A stretch of 64,000 bases of DNA, taken from contig JBBQFL010000010.1 of the NCBI GenBank assembly GCA_038321965.1, positions 38,853 through 102,852 of the forward strand. The letters run 5' to 3'. Positions 34,287 through 42,814 of the stretch are shown here, one piece after another. Numbering within the stretch: position 1 is the stretch's first letter; the number at the start of each line of letters is the position of its first letter. Origin of the DNA: UKL13-2 sp038321965. GTDB lineage: Bacteria; Pseudomonadota; Gammaproteobacteria; Burkholderiales; Usitatibacteraceae. A program made the translations under genes and the position numbers. The notes under the pieces are model-generated. The model saw only the letters and a program-made list of their open reading frames with translations, had not been told where the DNA came from and did not search any database.

Positions 34287-35612
34287 ATGCCCAGGCTTGA
34301 AATTATTAATGTCCCTGATGCCGAACGTCACTGCGACGTGTTTGTGATCGGGTGCGGTCCGGCCGGGTCGACCATCAGCGCAATGCTTGCAAAAAAAGGG
34401 CGTGATGTCGCGGTGGTCGACAAGGACCGGCACCCGCGTTTTCATATCGGCGAATCGTTGTTGCCGCTCAACATGCCCATCCTGCAAGAACTGGGGGTGT
34501 GGGACGAGTTGAACCGGATTGGGATCCGCAAGGATGCCGCCGAGTTCGAGTCGCACGCGCACAGCAAGACCGTGCGCTTCGAATTTTCCCAGGCATTCGA
34601 TAAGCGTTGGCCGCACGCTTTCCAGGTGCGCCGATCAGAATTCGATCACATGCTGCTGCGCAATGCGGCCGATAAAGGGGCACGCGTCTTCGAAGGCGCG
34701 CGGGTAACTTCTGTCGAATTCGGCAATCTGGCCGGTAACGAGGACACCATCGTTTCGTTGAAGCTTGAGGACGATTCACTGCAGACCTGGCGCACCCGAT
34801 TTCTGGTCGATGCGTCAGGACGCGACACGTTTCTTTCGGATCGGTTTGGCATCAAGCGCAAGAACAAGAAGCACGCCAGCGCAGCCATTTTTGGCCATTT
34901 CCGCAACGCGCGCCGCAATGAGGGCAGCGCCGAAGGCAATATTACGATCATCTGGTTCCAACACGGCTGGTTCTGGTTTATCCCGCTCAAGGATGGCACC
35001 ACCAGCGTCGGCGCAGTATGTTGGCCTGCCTACATGAAAACGCGCACGACGGATCCGACGACGTTCTTCATGCAAACCATTGCGTTGGCACCGGAAGTTT
35101 CCGGACGCCTTGCCAACGCGGAACTGACAGCCCCCGTAACCGCCACCGGCAACTACTCTTACTACTCGGAACGCATGACCGGCGACGGTTATCTCATGGT
35201 AGGAGACGCATGGGCGTTTATTGACCCGGTATTTTCCAGTGGGGTGTACCTCGCAATGAACAGCGCAAAACTCGGCGCCGATGTCGTCGATAGCGTGTTG
35301 ACTGACCCGGCACGCGCTCCCACCCTCTACCGCCAATTTGACCGCACCGTCCGGCGCGGCGTGCGCACCTTTTCGTGGCTGATCTATCGTATGACGTCGC
35401 CGGTCATCAGAAAGCTGTTTATGGCGCCGCGAAACGTGTTTGGCGTTCAGTCCGCCGTGGTGTCACTTCTAGCGGGCGACGTATTTCGCGCAGGTCCGGT
35501 GAGGCCGCGTCTGTATTTGTTCCGCGTGATTTACTACCTGAATTTCCTGGCCGATTTACCGGTCGCGTTTCGCGCCTGGCGAAAGCGGCGGCGCGACATC
35601 GACGTGGAGTGA
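34287..35612 (+). CDS. FAD-dependent oxidoreductase of the flavin halogenase superfamily
   Basis: The product has 441 residues. The FAD-binding motif is GCGPAGS (residues 22-28), followed by DRHPRFHIGESLLP. Residues 228-233 read WFWFIP, matching the WxWxIP motif of flavin-dependent halogenases, which keeps them from acting as monooxygenases. GDGYLMVGDAWAFIDPVFSSGV is the second FAD motif. Related proteins are regular members of aryl-polyene clusters, and xanthomonadins are brominated. Whether this enzyme halogenates the aryl ring or oxidises the chain cannot be settled from sequence. It lies 92 bp after the reductase gene, in the same direction. Confidence 0.82.
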   Translation: MPRLEIINVPDAERHCDVFVIGCGPAGSTISAMLAKKGRDVAVVDKDRHPRFHIGESLLPLNMPILQELGVWDELNRIGIRKDAAEFESHAHSKTVRFEFSQAFDKRWPHAFQVRRSEFDHMLLRNAADKGARVFEGARVTSVEFGNLAGNEDTIVSLKLEDDSLQTWRTRFLVDASGRDTFLSDRFGIKRKNKKHASAAIFGHFRNARRNEGSAEGNITIIWFQHGWFWFIPLKDGTTSVGAVCWPAYMKTRTTDPTTFFMQTIALAPEVSGRLANAELTAPVTATGNYSYYSERMTGDGYLMVGDAWAFIDPVFSSGVYLAMNSAKLGADVVDSVLTDPARAPTLYRQFDRTVRRGVRTFSWLIYRMTSPVIRKLFMAPRNVFGVQSAVVSLLAGDVFRAGPVRPRLYLFRVIYYLNFLADLPVAFRAWRKRRRDIDVE

Positions 35613-35775
35613 CGCAACGGGCTGTCGTCCTACAAATTTACGAGTGCGTCGGGAGTTGTCCAGCGGGTGGCCATCGCTCAGTGTGTCGTGATAAATTAGC
35701 CTGTCCACTTTGTGGTCGATTGACCGTTCGCCCGACGCGCCTTCTTCCTCCGTGGCCACTCGAAAATTGATAAAA

Positions 35776-36597
35776 ATGCTCGCTTCCCGCCCCAAAATCG
35801 TCGTTGTCATCCCCGCCTACAACGAGGCCGCCACCATCCGTGAATTGGCGCAGTCTGCATTGAAAATTGTGCCAGAAGTGGTGGTCGTCGATGATGGATC
35901 AACCGACAGTACTGTCGAGCGGCTGGAGGGCCTGCCAGTATCCGTGCTGCGTAACGAGCGCAACGTCGGCAAGGCCGCGAGCTTATGGAAGGGTTTCGAA
36001 CATGCGTTGGCCAGCGGAGCGCAGTTCGTGGTTACGCTTGATGGTGATGGACAACATAGCCCAGAAGACATGCCACGACTTTTAAATACGGCGGTACGGT
36101 CGCCGCAAAGTATCGTTATCGGTGCCCGCCTGCACGACAAGAGAAATTTTCCTGCGCGGCGTTATTACGCAAATCAGTTTGCTCGCTTCTGGATTTCGTG
36201 GGCTGCGGGATATCCGATTGCCGATACCCAATCCGGCTTCCGGGTTTATCCCGCTTCCCTGTTCGAAAAAGTGTCGCGGCGCGATGTTACGTGGAACGGC
36301 TTTGTCTTCGAAAGTGAAGTTCTTATTGCCGCTGGCGCGAAAGGTGTGCAAAGCATTGCCGTGGCTATCCCCGGCATCTATCCGAAAGAAGCGCGGCCCA
36401 GTCATTTTCGACCGGTCGCGGATATCGCTCGCATTGTTTTTATGGTGGCATGGCGCCTACTTAGACGGGGCATGTACCCGATCGGGCTCTGGCGGAGTCT
36501 GATATTGCCCATGTCTATCAAAATCGCGCCAGACTTGACGGGCCTGAACGACGGCCTCGCGGATGAAAGCGTTGAAAAAACGTCATTGAAGCGATAG
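35776..36597 (+). CDS. Glycosyltransferase family 2, last gene of aryl-polyene cluster
   Basis: The product has 273 residues from ATG 35776. It is a GT-A fold enzyme like dolichyl-phosphate sugar transferases: VVIPAYNEAATI, VVVDDGSTDSTV, TLDGDGQHSPED (DxD-like) and DTQSGFRVYP. A conserved C-terminal basic region follows. GT2 genes in aryl-polyene clusters are thought to build the lipid or sugar head group. The gap from the previous gene is 163 bp, so it may have its own promoter; no strong one is visible. Confidence 0.86.
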   Translation: MLASRPKIVVVIPAYNEAATIRELAQSALKIVPEVVVVDDGSTDSTVERLEGLPVSVLRNERNVGKAASLWKGFEHALASGAQFVVTLDGDGQHSPEDMPRLLNTAVRSPQSIVIGARLHDKRNFPARRYYANQFARFWISWAAGYPIADTQSGFRVYPASLFEKVSRRDVTWNGFVFESEVLIAAGAKGVQSIAVAIPGIYPKEARPSHFRPVADIARIVFMVAWRLLRRGMYPIGLWRSLILPMSIKIAPDLTGLNDGLADESVEKTSLKR

Positions 36598-36626
36598 CCA
36601 GTCATCCGCTAATTGATGTTCACCGG

Positions 36627-37295
36627 CTAAAGCTTGAAATTGAATTCCGCCTCGTAGCTTCGTCCATCTGCGCCGGGATTGAATTTCCAGCGCTGCAAGG
36701 CCTGGGTAACGGCGCGATCAAACACCCGAGGCGGCCGGGCCTCCAGAATCACGACGCTCGAAACAGTTCCCGTTGCACCGATTATCGCTCGCGCACGCAC
36801 GCTGCCCGATTCGACGCCGTTACGTGCTGCGTCACGCGGAAAGTCAGGTTGCTCGCGCGACACGACGGTAACAGCGGCCGGGTTTTCCTTCGGCGGGTTG
36901 GGGCGCGCAGTGGGCGCAGCGCTGGCCACCACATTTGCGGGCGGTGCGACCGGTGTCGCTGCAGCCTGGACGGGGGCGGGCGCAGGCGCGGGAGGCGGTG
37001 TGGCAACGGCTGTGGCGGCCGGCTTTGCTTCAGCCGCGGTTTGTTTTGCATCAGCCACTTTAGATTGTGGCGGCTCAGGAGGCGCCACCTTTGGTGCAGG
37101 ATTGTCTTTCAGTGCCTTCATGTCCTTCAAGTAGTCGACGGGTTTTCGCGGCACATAATAATCAGGCTGCGTCTCCTGCTTTTGCTCAACGTATTTGAGG
37201 CGCTCGGCAGTGGTAGGGACGGTTTCAACCTTTTGGCAGGCGCTCAAGGCGGTCACTAACGCCATCGCTGGAAGCAGGTTCAAGCGACGCGTCAT
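36627..37295 (-). CDS. Lipoprotein with C-terminal TonB-like domain
   Basis: The product has 222 residues from ATG 37295. The N-terminus is a lipoprotein signal (ALVTALSAC, Cys at about 20) instead of the membrane anchor of true TonB. A long Pro/Ala/Lys/Val-rich segment spans residues 65-145, then a TonB C-terminal domain (SREQPDFPRDAARNGVESG, then VFDRAVTQALQRWKFNP). Classic TonB couples ExbBD to outer-membrane receptors. A lipid-anchored form cannot do that in the same way and may bind the wall or receptors. No ExbB/ExbD genes are nearby. It is a single gene, convergent with the polyene cluster. Confidence 0.8.
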   Translation of the reverse strand: MTRRLNLLPAMALVTALSACQKVETVPTTAERLKYVEQKQETQPDYYVPRKPVDYLKDMKALKDNPAPKVAPPEPPQSKVADAKQTAAEAKPAATAVATPPPAPAPAPVQAAATPVAPPANVVASAAPTARPNPPKENPAAVTVVSREQPDFPRDAARNGVESGSVRARAIIGATGTVSSVVILEARPPRVFDRAVTQALQRWKFNPGADGRSYEAEFNFKL

Positions 37296-37518
37296 TGTTG
37301 CGGAAACGAACTGGTTTGTAATCATGAATTGCATTCCCCTTTTCTACAAATCGATGTTCAGCCGATACGCCAAAACGTGGCAAGTCCGGGCACATATGAA
37401 CAAAATCTTCCGAGCGGCAACATCTTGTTTTTATGTGATTGGCTGAAACCTTACGTGCGTGCACTGAAGTTGCAAATTTATCACGCAATTTTAGTCGATT
37501 GTGCTGGCGTTCAAAACG

Positions 37519-38628
37519 CTATTGCGCCGGCCTCACCACCACCGTGACCAGCGCGAAGAGATTGGTTTCGAGGTCATCGACGGTTTCACCTGCCTGATTC
37601 TTGTCCCAGCCGAGCAGACGTCCCATTTTGCGGGCGTTTACATGATCCTCGGCATCGAGCGCAATAACCGTCAAGCCGGCCTTTTCGAATTGTTGACGAC
37701 TGTACGGAGATCTGCCATCGGTCATTGGCCGGAATTTCTCTTTTGGATCGGATGGCTTCGGATAAAGGTTGTAAATCACCAGCTTCCCGCCCGGTGCGAG
37801 CGCGTTGTAAATGGACGAAAGGAAGACCTGATCGTTAACGCCTAGATCGATCAACAACCGCTTGTCGTCAACCTTGCGTTCGGGTTTGATATAGCCGCGC
37901 TTGAGCGTGTTCTTCGACAAAATCAGGTGATAGCCGCGCCCAACCTGTTCGACGATTTTTGGGTCCTTGGGCCATAACCCATGCGCCAGCGTCACTGAGC
38001 CGCGTTCCCGGAAGAATCCGCTGGCAATGGGTGCCAATGCAACCGGGCCCTGGTCGCCACGCTCGCTGTAGAGCGCGGCCAGGTAGCCATCCGGATCAAC
38101 GCCTGTAACCTTGGCACCGAGACTGGCAAGCAAGCGAAGCTGGCCGATACTGCCGTAGCCGAAATCGAGAATAAGTTTTCCGGCGAGGTCCCTGAAATTC
38201 TCGTCGGCAGCAAAATCCAGCGCGCGAACATACGCCAACGGCGATCCACCTTTGGTGTAGTAATAGCGATACTCGTCGAGCTGAACCGGCGACAGCGCAT
38301 TCTTGCGTGCTTCCGGCAGAGCATCTCGTGCCGCCGTCGAGAAATATTCGCGCGTCTTCTCGTTGATATAAGCAGTTCGTGGCGCAATCGATGGCAGCGC
38401 GGCTGTGGCATTGAGAAAATGACGGGCGATGTCGCTATGCGCCAGTGGCTCCAACAGCCTCGCTTCATTGATCAGCCGCTGTACGGTCGGGCTCAACGCA
38501 CCCAGCGCGGGAACTGGTATTCGCGACAGCGGCTCGTTAGTCGCTGGCGCACGTGCAGTTGGCGTGCTGGCACATCCCGCCAACCAGAGCAGGATCAACC
38601 ACGGTGAAATTCGCAATAGCAGATTCAT
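37519..38628 (-). CDS. Lipoprotein with SAM-methyltransferase-like fold
   Basis: The product has 369 residues. The start at 38628 gives a lipoprotein signal (SPWLILLWLAGC, lipobox LAGC); the longer frame upstream overlaps another gene. After residue 150 there is a Rossmann methyltransferase pattern: LILDFGYGSIGQLRLLASLG (motif I), KVTGVDPDGYL, then ALAPGGKLVIYNL. A SAM enzyme on a lipid anchor outside the cytoplasm would be surprising because SAM is cytoplasmic. It may use the fold for another purpose. It lies 35 bp after the stop of the membrane-protein gene, in the same direction. Confidence 0.75.
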   Translation of the reverse strand: MNLLLRISPWLILLWLAGCASTPTARAPATNEPLSRIPVPALGALSPTVQRLINEARLLEPLAHSDIARHFLNATAALPSIAPRTAYINEKTREYFSTAARDALPEARKNALSPVQLDEYRYYYTKGGSPLAYVRALDFAADENFRDLAGKLILDFGYGSIGQLRLLASLGAKVTGVDPDGYLAALYSERGDQGPVALAPIASGFFRERGSVTLAHGLWPKDPKIVEQVGRGYHLILSKNTLKRGYIKPERKVDDKRLLIDLGVNDQVFLSSIYNALAPGGKLVIYNLYPKPSDPKEKFRPMTDGRSPYSRQQFEKAGLTVIALDAEDHVNARKMGRLLGWDKNQAGETVDDLETNLFALVTVVVRPAQ

Positions 38629-38663
38629 TCGTCGATGTTGGCGGATTGGGGGCGTTAGAAAAA

Positions 38664-39404
38664 TCAATTGGTCGCCGACGATGCCGATGGCTTGGCCAAC
38701 ACTGCGGCAGGGGAAAGGAGCTTCATCGCTCCCAGGACAAGTAAATCGAGCAGGCAATACAGAGCGCCGGCCGAAAACGGCGGATTCGCCGAGGTGATCC
38801 CTAGGCCGGGCGTGGTACTCACCCACGTCCAGTTTCCCAAGGCGGTGCCGTACAGTTCCATGGCCAACGCGAGCACGAACATCGTGACATAGAGCATTCG
38901 TGCTCGGCCAAACAACATGCACACGCCGAACACGCCGAACAGCAACGCACCAAATTGGTCAAAACGAAGCGTCCAGGCAAACCCCGCGTAGATAAAGGCT
39001 CCCCAAGGAAAAATAGCCTGGAAGGCGCGCCCAGCCTTGTGTTTTGACATTTTTTGCGACCAGATCAGCCCCAACGTCATTAGCAGCGCATGTCCCGGGG
39101 GCACAAACAGTGGGACATTCGCGAACTGATAATCATAGAGCCCCCACACCAGCGAAAGAATGACTTCACCGAATCCGGAGATCGCAGTACACAGCATCAA
39201 GACGCGCCGCTCGTCATTGCCGCCAACCTTGAAGAGCGCCCCCCAGACAACCAGTGTCCAGATGATTGCGGCAATTTGCCCCGGCCAGCCGAACGCTGCA
39301 TCAATAGCCAGTCCGCCGCCGATGACGAGCAGGATATGCCATGGGGCCCATTTGGGTGCTTGCTGCCACAGGCGCTGGTGCAGCAGCAACGGATCAGGAT
39401 TCAA
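38664..39404 (-). CDS. Multi-pass membrane protein of unknown function
   Basis: The product has 246 residues with about seven hydrophobic segments (HILLVIGGGLAIDAAFGW; IAAIIWTLVVWGALF; ALLFGVFGVCMLFGRARM; YVTMFVLALAMELYGTALG). Aromatic residues are frequent near the membrane borders (LVWGLYDYQF, GNWTWVSTTPGLG). I do not recognise a catalytic motif. It overlaps the dadA-like gene by 11 bp, so the two are probably co-translated. Confidence 0.72.
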   Translation of the reverse strand: MNPDPLLLHQRLWQQAPKWAPWHILLVIGGGLAIDAAFGWPGQIAAIIWTLVVWGALFKVGGNDERRVLMLCTAISGFGEVILSLVWGLYDYQFANVPLFVPPGHALLMTLGLIWSQKMSKHKAGRAFQAIFPWGAFIYAGFAWTLRFDQFGALLFGVFGVCMLFGRARMLYVTMFVLALAMELYGTALGNWTWVSTTPGLGITSANPPFSAGALYCLLDLLVLGAMKLLSPAAVLAKPSASSATN

Positions 39405-40662
39405 GCGTCAATCCTTCCAGTGCGATATCGATTTTTGTACCAGAGATTAGGTCGCTCACCGCCTTCGCGCAGCCACATGACAGCGTCCAGCCGAGCGCCC
39501 CATGGCCGGCGTTAAGAAACAAATTGACGATGGGTGACGCGCCAAGGATTGGCGTGCCCTTGGGTGTGGCCGGCCTTAATCCGCACCAGGGTTTCAAATC
39601 TGCGCCGTAGTTGCCGGCGGACGGGAAAACGGCTCTGGCCTGCTCGATGAGTAATTTCACGCGCACCGTATCCAGTGTGGTGTCGTATCCGGCGATATCG
39701 GCCATGCCGGCAATGCGAAGCTCATCGCCGAGCAGCGCATAGACAACCTTGTATGCGCTATCGGTGACACTGATGCGCGGCGCGCTGGCAAAATTCTTTG
39801 CGCCACTGGTGTCCAGGGTGAGGCTGTAGCCTTTCAACGGATAGATAGGCAAATAGAACCCCAGTTGTCTGGCGTGCCATGCATTGGCCGCCCCCATCGC
39901 CATCACGAATGCGTCGGCTTGTATGGCGCCGCCAGAGGTGTCGACCGCAGTGATGTTTCGCCCGGTTTCATTAACGACAAATCGCTTTACGCTGGTGTCA
40001 GTCATGAAGGTCACACCACGTGTGCGCAACAGGTTTTCCATCGCCACGCAAAAATCGTGACAATCCCCGGCATCTTCGGAGGGCGTGTGAATGCCGCCGA
40101 CCACACGTTCCTTGACGTGCTGCAAGGCTGGCTCCAGGGCCAGACACTCTTTGCCGTCGAGCGCGTTCTGCTCACTGCCGAAAGCACGCTGGAAATCCAG
40201 TGTTCGCTTAGCGCCGTCAAAAGATGCGACATCGGAAAAAATGACCAACTTGCCGTTGCGGCGGTAGTCAAACGTAATCGGTTCGTTGGCGACGATATCG
40301 TGAATCAGGTCGCGGCTGTAGTAGGCCAGGCGCAGCAAATGTACAGTGGAGATTTCCGCCTGCGGGCGATTGCAGGCGCGTACGAAGTTGATGCACCACC
40401 GCCACTGGTCCCAATCAAATTTCGGATAAAAACGCAGCGGCGAATCCGCACGCAACAGCCACGGCGGAATCTTTGGCACCACGCCGGGACCAGCCAACGG
40501 CGCGACATAGCTATAGGAAAGCTGCCCGCCGTTGGCATAACTGGTTTCAAGCCCTGCGTGTGAATTGCGTTCGATGACCGTGACGCGATGTCCCGCCTTG
40601 TTCAGAAAATAGGCAGTAGTGATGCCGATGATGCCGGCGCCGAGTACAACGATGTGACTCAT
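39394..40662 (-). CDS. dadA: D-amino acid dehydrogenase (DadA-like FAD oxidoreductase)
   Basis: The product has 422 residues. The FAD motif is VVLGAGIIGITTAYFLNKAG. ERNSHAGLETSYANGGQLS and the C-terminal CGLRPATPKGTPILG, then NAGHGALGWTLSCG are DadA signatures. It oxidises D-amino acids to 2-oxo acids at the membrane and passes electrons to quinone. It overlaps the upstream spermidine-synthase-like gene by 4 bp and the downstream membrane gene by 11 bp. No alanine racemase gene is near. Confidence 0.9.
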   Translation of the reverse strand: MSHIVVLGAGIIGITTAYFLNKAGHRVTVIERNSHAGLETSYANGGQLSYSYVAPLAGPGVVPKIPPWLLRADSPLRFYPKFDWDQWRWCINFVRACNRPQAEISTVHLLRLAYYSRDLIHDIVANEPITFDYRRNGKLVIFSDVASFDGAKRTLDFQRAFGSEQNALDGKECLALEPALQHVKERVVGGIHTPSEDAGDCHDFCVAMENLLRTRGVTFMTDTSVKRFVVNETGRNITAVDTSGGAIQADAFVMAMGAANAWHARQLGFYLPIYPLKGYSLTLDTSGAKNFASAPRISVTDSAYKVVYALLGDELRIAGMADIAGYDTTLDTVRVKLLIEQARAVFPSAGNYGADLKPWCGLRPATPKGTPILGASPIVNLFLNAGHGALGWTLSCGCAKAVSDLISGTKIDIALEGLTLES

Positions 40663-42710
40663 TTCAAGACTTGCAACAGATTGTTGAAATCGTCGGTCCA
40701 GACACGCAGCTTCGGTTGCGGCGGAATGATAAATGAGCCATCAAGAATCTCCGGCTTCAGAAACTGGGCGTTGTCCTTGCTTAACAACACCCAGTCGCTG
40801 GTGGTCGAGCCATCATCGTAACTGTCACGCACCCACGCGACATGGAGGCCGCGTTTTTCGGCGATCAGATTCACCACTGGTTTCAGGTCGAGGAACCGGT
40901 TGGATACATGGTAAGCAATCACACCATCAGGCTTCATGTGTTTTTCAAAAATCTGTACGGCTTCCAGTGTAATTAAGTGCACCGGGATCGAATCGCTGGA
41001 AAACGCGTCGACTGCGAGCACGTCAAATCCCTGTGGCGCCTCGCGTTCCAGATTCAGCCTGGCGTCGCCCAGCGAGATTTCAATTTTTGCTTGCGCTTCC
41101 TTCAGATACGTAAAGTCGCGGTGCGCGATCGTCACCACCGCCGGATTGATGTCGTAGAAGCGGTAGGTATCCGCCTTGCTGCCGTAGACGGCGATGGTGC
41201 CCGTGCCTAGACCGATAATGCCAACCTTGCGCGGTGTATCCGGCGCCATCTTCCCCTTCAGCAATAGGATGCGGCCGATGCCCGACTTGGCCTTGTAGTA
41301 GGTGGTCGCGGAACGATTGTAGGGAGCATCCATGTACTGGTCGCCGTGCAGGATCGCGCCGTGCACCAGTGATCGCCGACGGTATTCCACGCTAGGCGGA
41401 TCGTATTGCTTGACGCGCAAAGTGCCGTAAAAATTGCGAGTCATAACTAGCACGTCCTCACGAAATTCGATGACCGTATATGCCGCCGCCACTGCCGCAA
41501 ATATTGTTACCGCGCCACCAGCGATAAGCACCGTGAAATGCGCTTTTCGCCACATCAGAAAAGTCGCCATGCCTGCCAGCGCGACAATGCTGATCTCCAG
41601 TTCGTAATATGCAGGCAGGGTCAGCGGCGCGATGATTCCCACCAGCAATGCGCCCAGCGCGCCGCCGATGGAGACCATCAGGTAAAAAGTCGTGAGGTGC
41701 GAAGGGTGCGGCTTGAGCGCCGCAAGTTCCCCGTGGCAGAACATGCAGGCGACAAACAATCCCGCCGAAAACAGGCCGATCTGCCAGTAAAGCATGAAGT
41801 GCAGATCACGATCCGCAAGCGTCCACGACATGCCCACTACCATCACCGCCAGCAAGGGCAGGAACAAGGCGCGCTGATACCAGCTTGAATCCGCATCCCT
41901 GGCATCGAAGCAGAGAATAAAAGTCAGCAGATACAGTGCCAGTGGCACCACCCACATTAGCGGGATGGAGGAAATATTCTGGGTGAGATGGTTCGAAATC
42001 GCCAAGAGTAGCACCGAGCCCAGTGCGGACAGCGCGATCCATGTCAACTTGTCTCGGCGAGTCGGCACCGCAGCCAACGTGTCCGCGCCAGTGGCGGAAT
42101 AGTCCGACACGGATGTTTTTCCGCCGTCTTTCCCGCGTAGACCTAGCCAGGCGGACGCCACTACCAGCAGGCCAAACAGGCCAAAGCCGATCGACCAACT
42201 CGTCGCCTGCTGCTGCGTCGTGATCCACGGCTCGAACAGGAACGGATAACCTAACAACGCAAGCATCGAGGCCAGATTGGACAGCGCGAACAATCGGTAA
42301 GGACTGCGGCCAGGATAACTCTTGCTAAACCACGCCTGCACCAGCGGGCTGGTCGTGGAAATCAAGAAATAGGGTAGGCCAATGGTTGCAGTAAGCAAAA
42401 GCAGGATGCGCATGCCAGGCTCTTCCCCACCGTTGGGCTTCCAGGCAACGTCGGGAATGATAGGCAAGAGCGCGATGGCGACTGCGATCAAGGCAACATG
42501 TAATATTGCCTGAAACTTGGGCGAGAGTTTTCTGGTCGTCCAGTCAGCATAGAAATACCCCGCCAGCAACATGCATTGAAAAAAAACCAGGCAAGTTGTC
42601 CAAACAGCCGCGGAGCCGCCGAACCAAGGCAGGATTTGCTTGGCGATCACGGGTTGTACGAGAAACAGCAGGAACGCGGAGACGAAGACAGTGAGGGCGT
42701 AAAGGATCAT
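40659..42710 (-). CDS. Membrane protein with C-terminal spermidine-synthase-like domain
   Basis: The product has 683 residues. The first roughly 420 contain about twelve hydrophobic segments arranged like an MFS-type membrane module (LFLVQPVIAKQILPWFGGSAAVW is the usual start, given here in parts: LFLVQPVIAKQILPW, FGGSAAVWTT). The C-terminal 250 residues form a spermidine-synthase-type Rossmann domain (IGLGTGTIAVYG; YDINPAVVTIA; VLAVDAFSSDSIPVHL). These fused proteins are widespread and their reaction is not established. It starts the minus-strand unit that continues with dadA and the small membrane protein. Confidence 0.88.
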   Translation of the reverse strand: MILYALTVFVSAFLLFLVQPVIAKQILPWFGGSAAVWTTCLVFFQCMLLAGYFYADWTTRKLSPKFQAILHVALIAVAIALLPIIPDVAWKPNGGEEPGMRILLLLTATIGLPYFLISTTSPLVQAWFSKSYPGRSPYRLFALSNLASMLALLGYPFLFEPWITTQQQATSWSIGFGLFGLLVVASAWLGLRGKDGGKTSVSDYSATGADTLAAVPTRRDKLTWIALSALGSVLLLAISNHLTQNISSIPLMWVVPLALYLLTFILCFDARDADSSWYQRALFLPLLAVMVVGMSWTLADRDLHFMLYWQIGLFSAGLFVACMFCHGELAALKPHPSHLTTFYLMVSIGGALGALLVGIIAPLTLPAYYELEISIVALAGMATFLMWRKAHFTVLIAGGAVTIFAAVAAAYTVIEFREDVLVMTRNFYGTLRVKQYDPPSVEYRRRSLVHGAILHGDQYMDAPYNRSATTYYKAKSGIGRILLLKGKMAPDTPRKVGIIGLGTGTIAVYGSKADTYRFYDINPAVVTIAHRDFTYLKEAQAKIEISLGDARLNLEREAPQGFDVLAVDAFSSDSIPVHLITLEAVQIFEKHMKPDGVIAYHVSNRFLDLKPVVNLIAEKRGLHVAWVRDSYDDGSTTSDWVLLSKDNAQFLKPEILDGSFIIPPQPKLRVWTDDFNNLLQVLK

Positions 42711-42814
42711 CTACGAATTGTCGCACGCTGCGTGGGAGTTGCTCAGCTTTGAGGTGTCGCAGTCCGGCGGTAAAATTGATGCCCCAGCCGCGCTTTTTCC
42801 CAGTTCTTTAGCCA

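Noticed and set aside
24413..36597. Reading the cluster as ordinary fatty acid synthesis genes
   Set aside because: The ligase, LolA-like, MMPL, COG4648 and chain-length-factor genes together are the mark of aryl-polyene-type clusters, not of the fab operon.
38629..38922. Upstream extension of the lipoprotein/methyltransferase-like frame
   Set aside because: It overlaps the membrane-protein gene (38664-39404) in another frame. ATG 38628 gives a clear lipoprotein signal.
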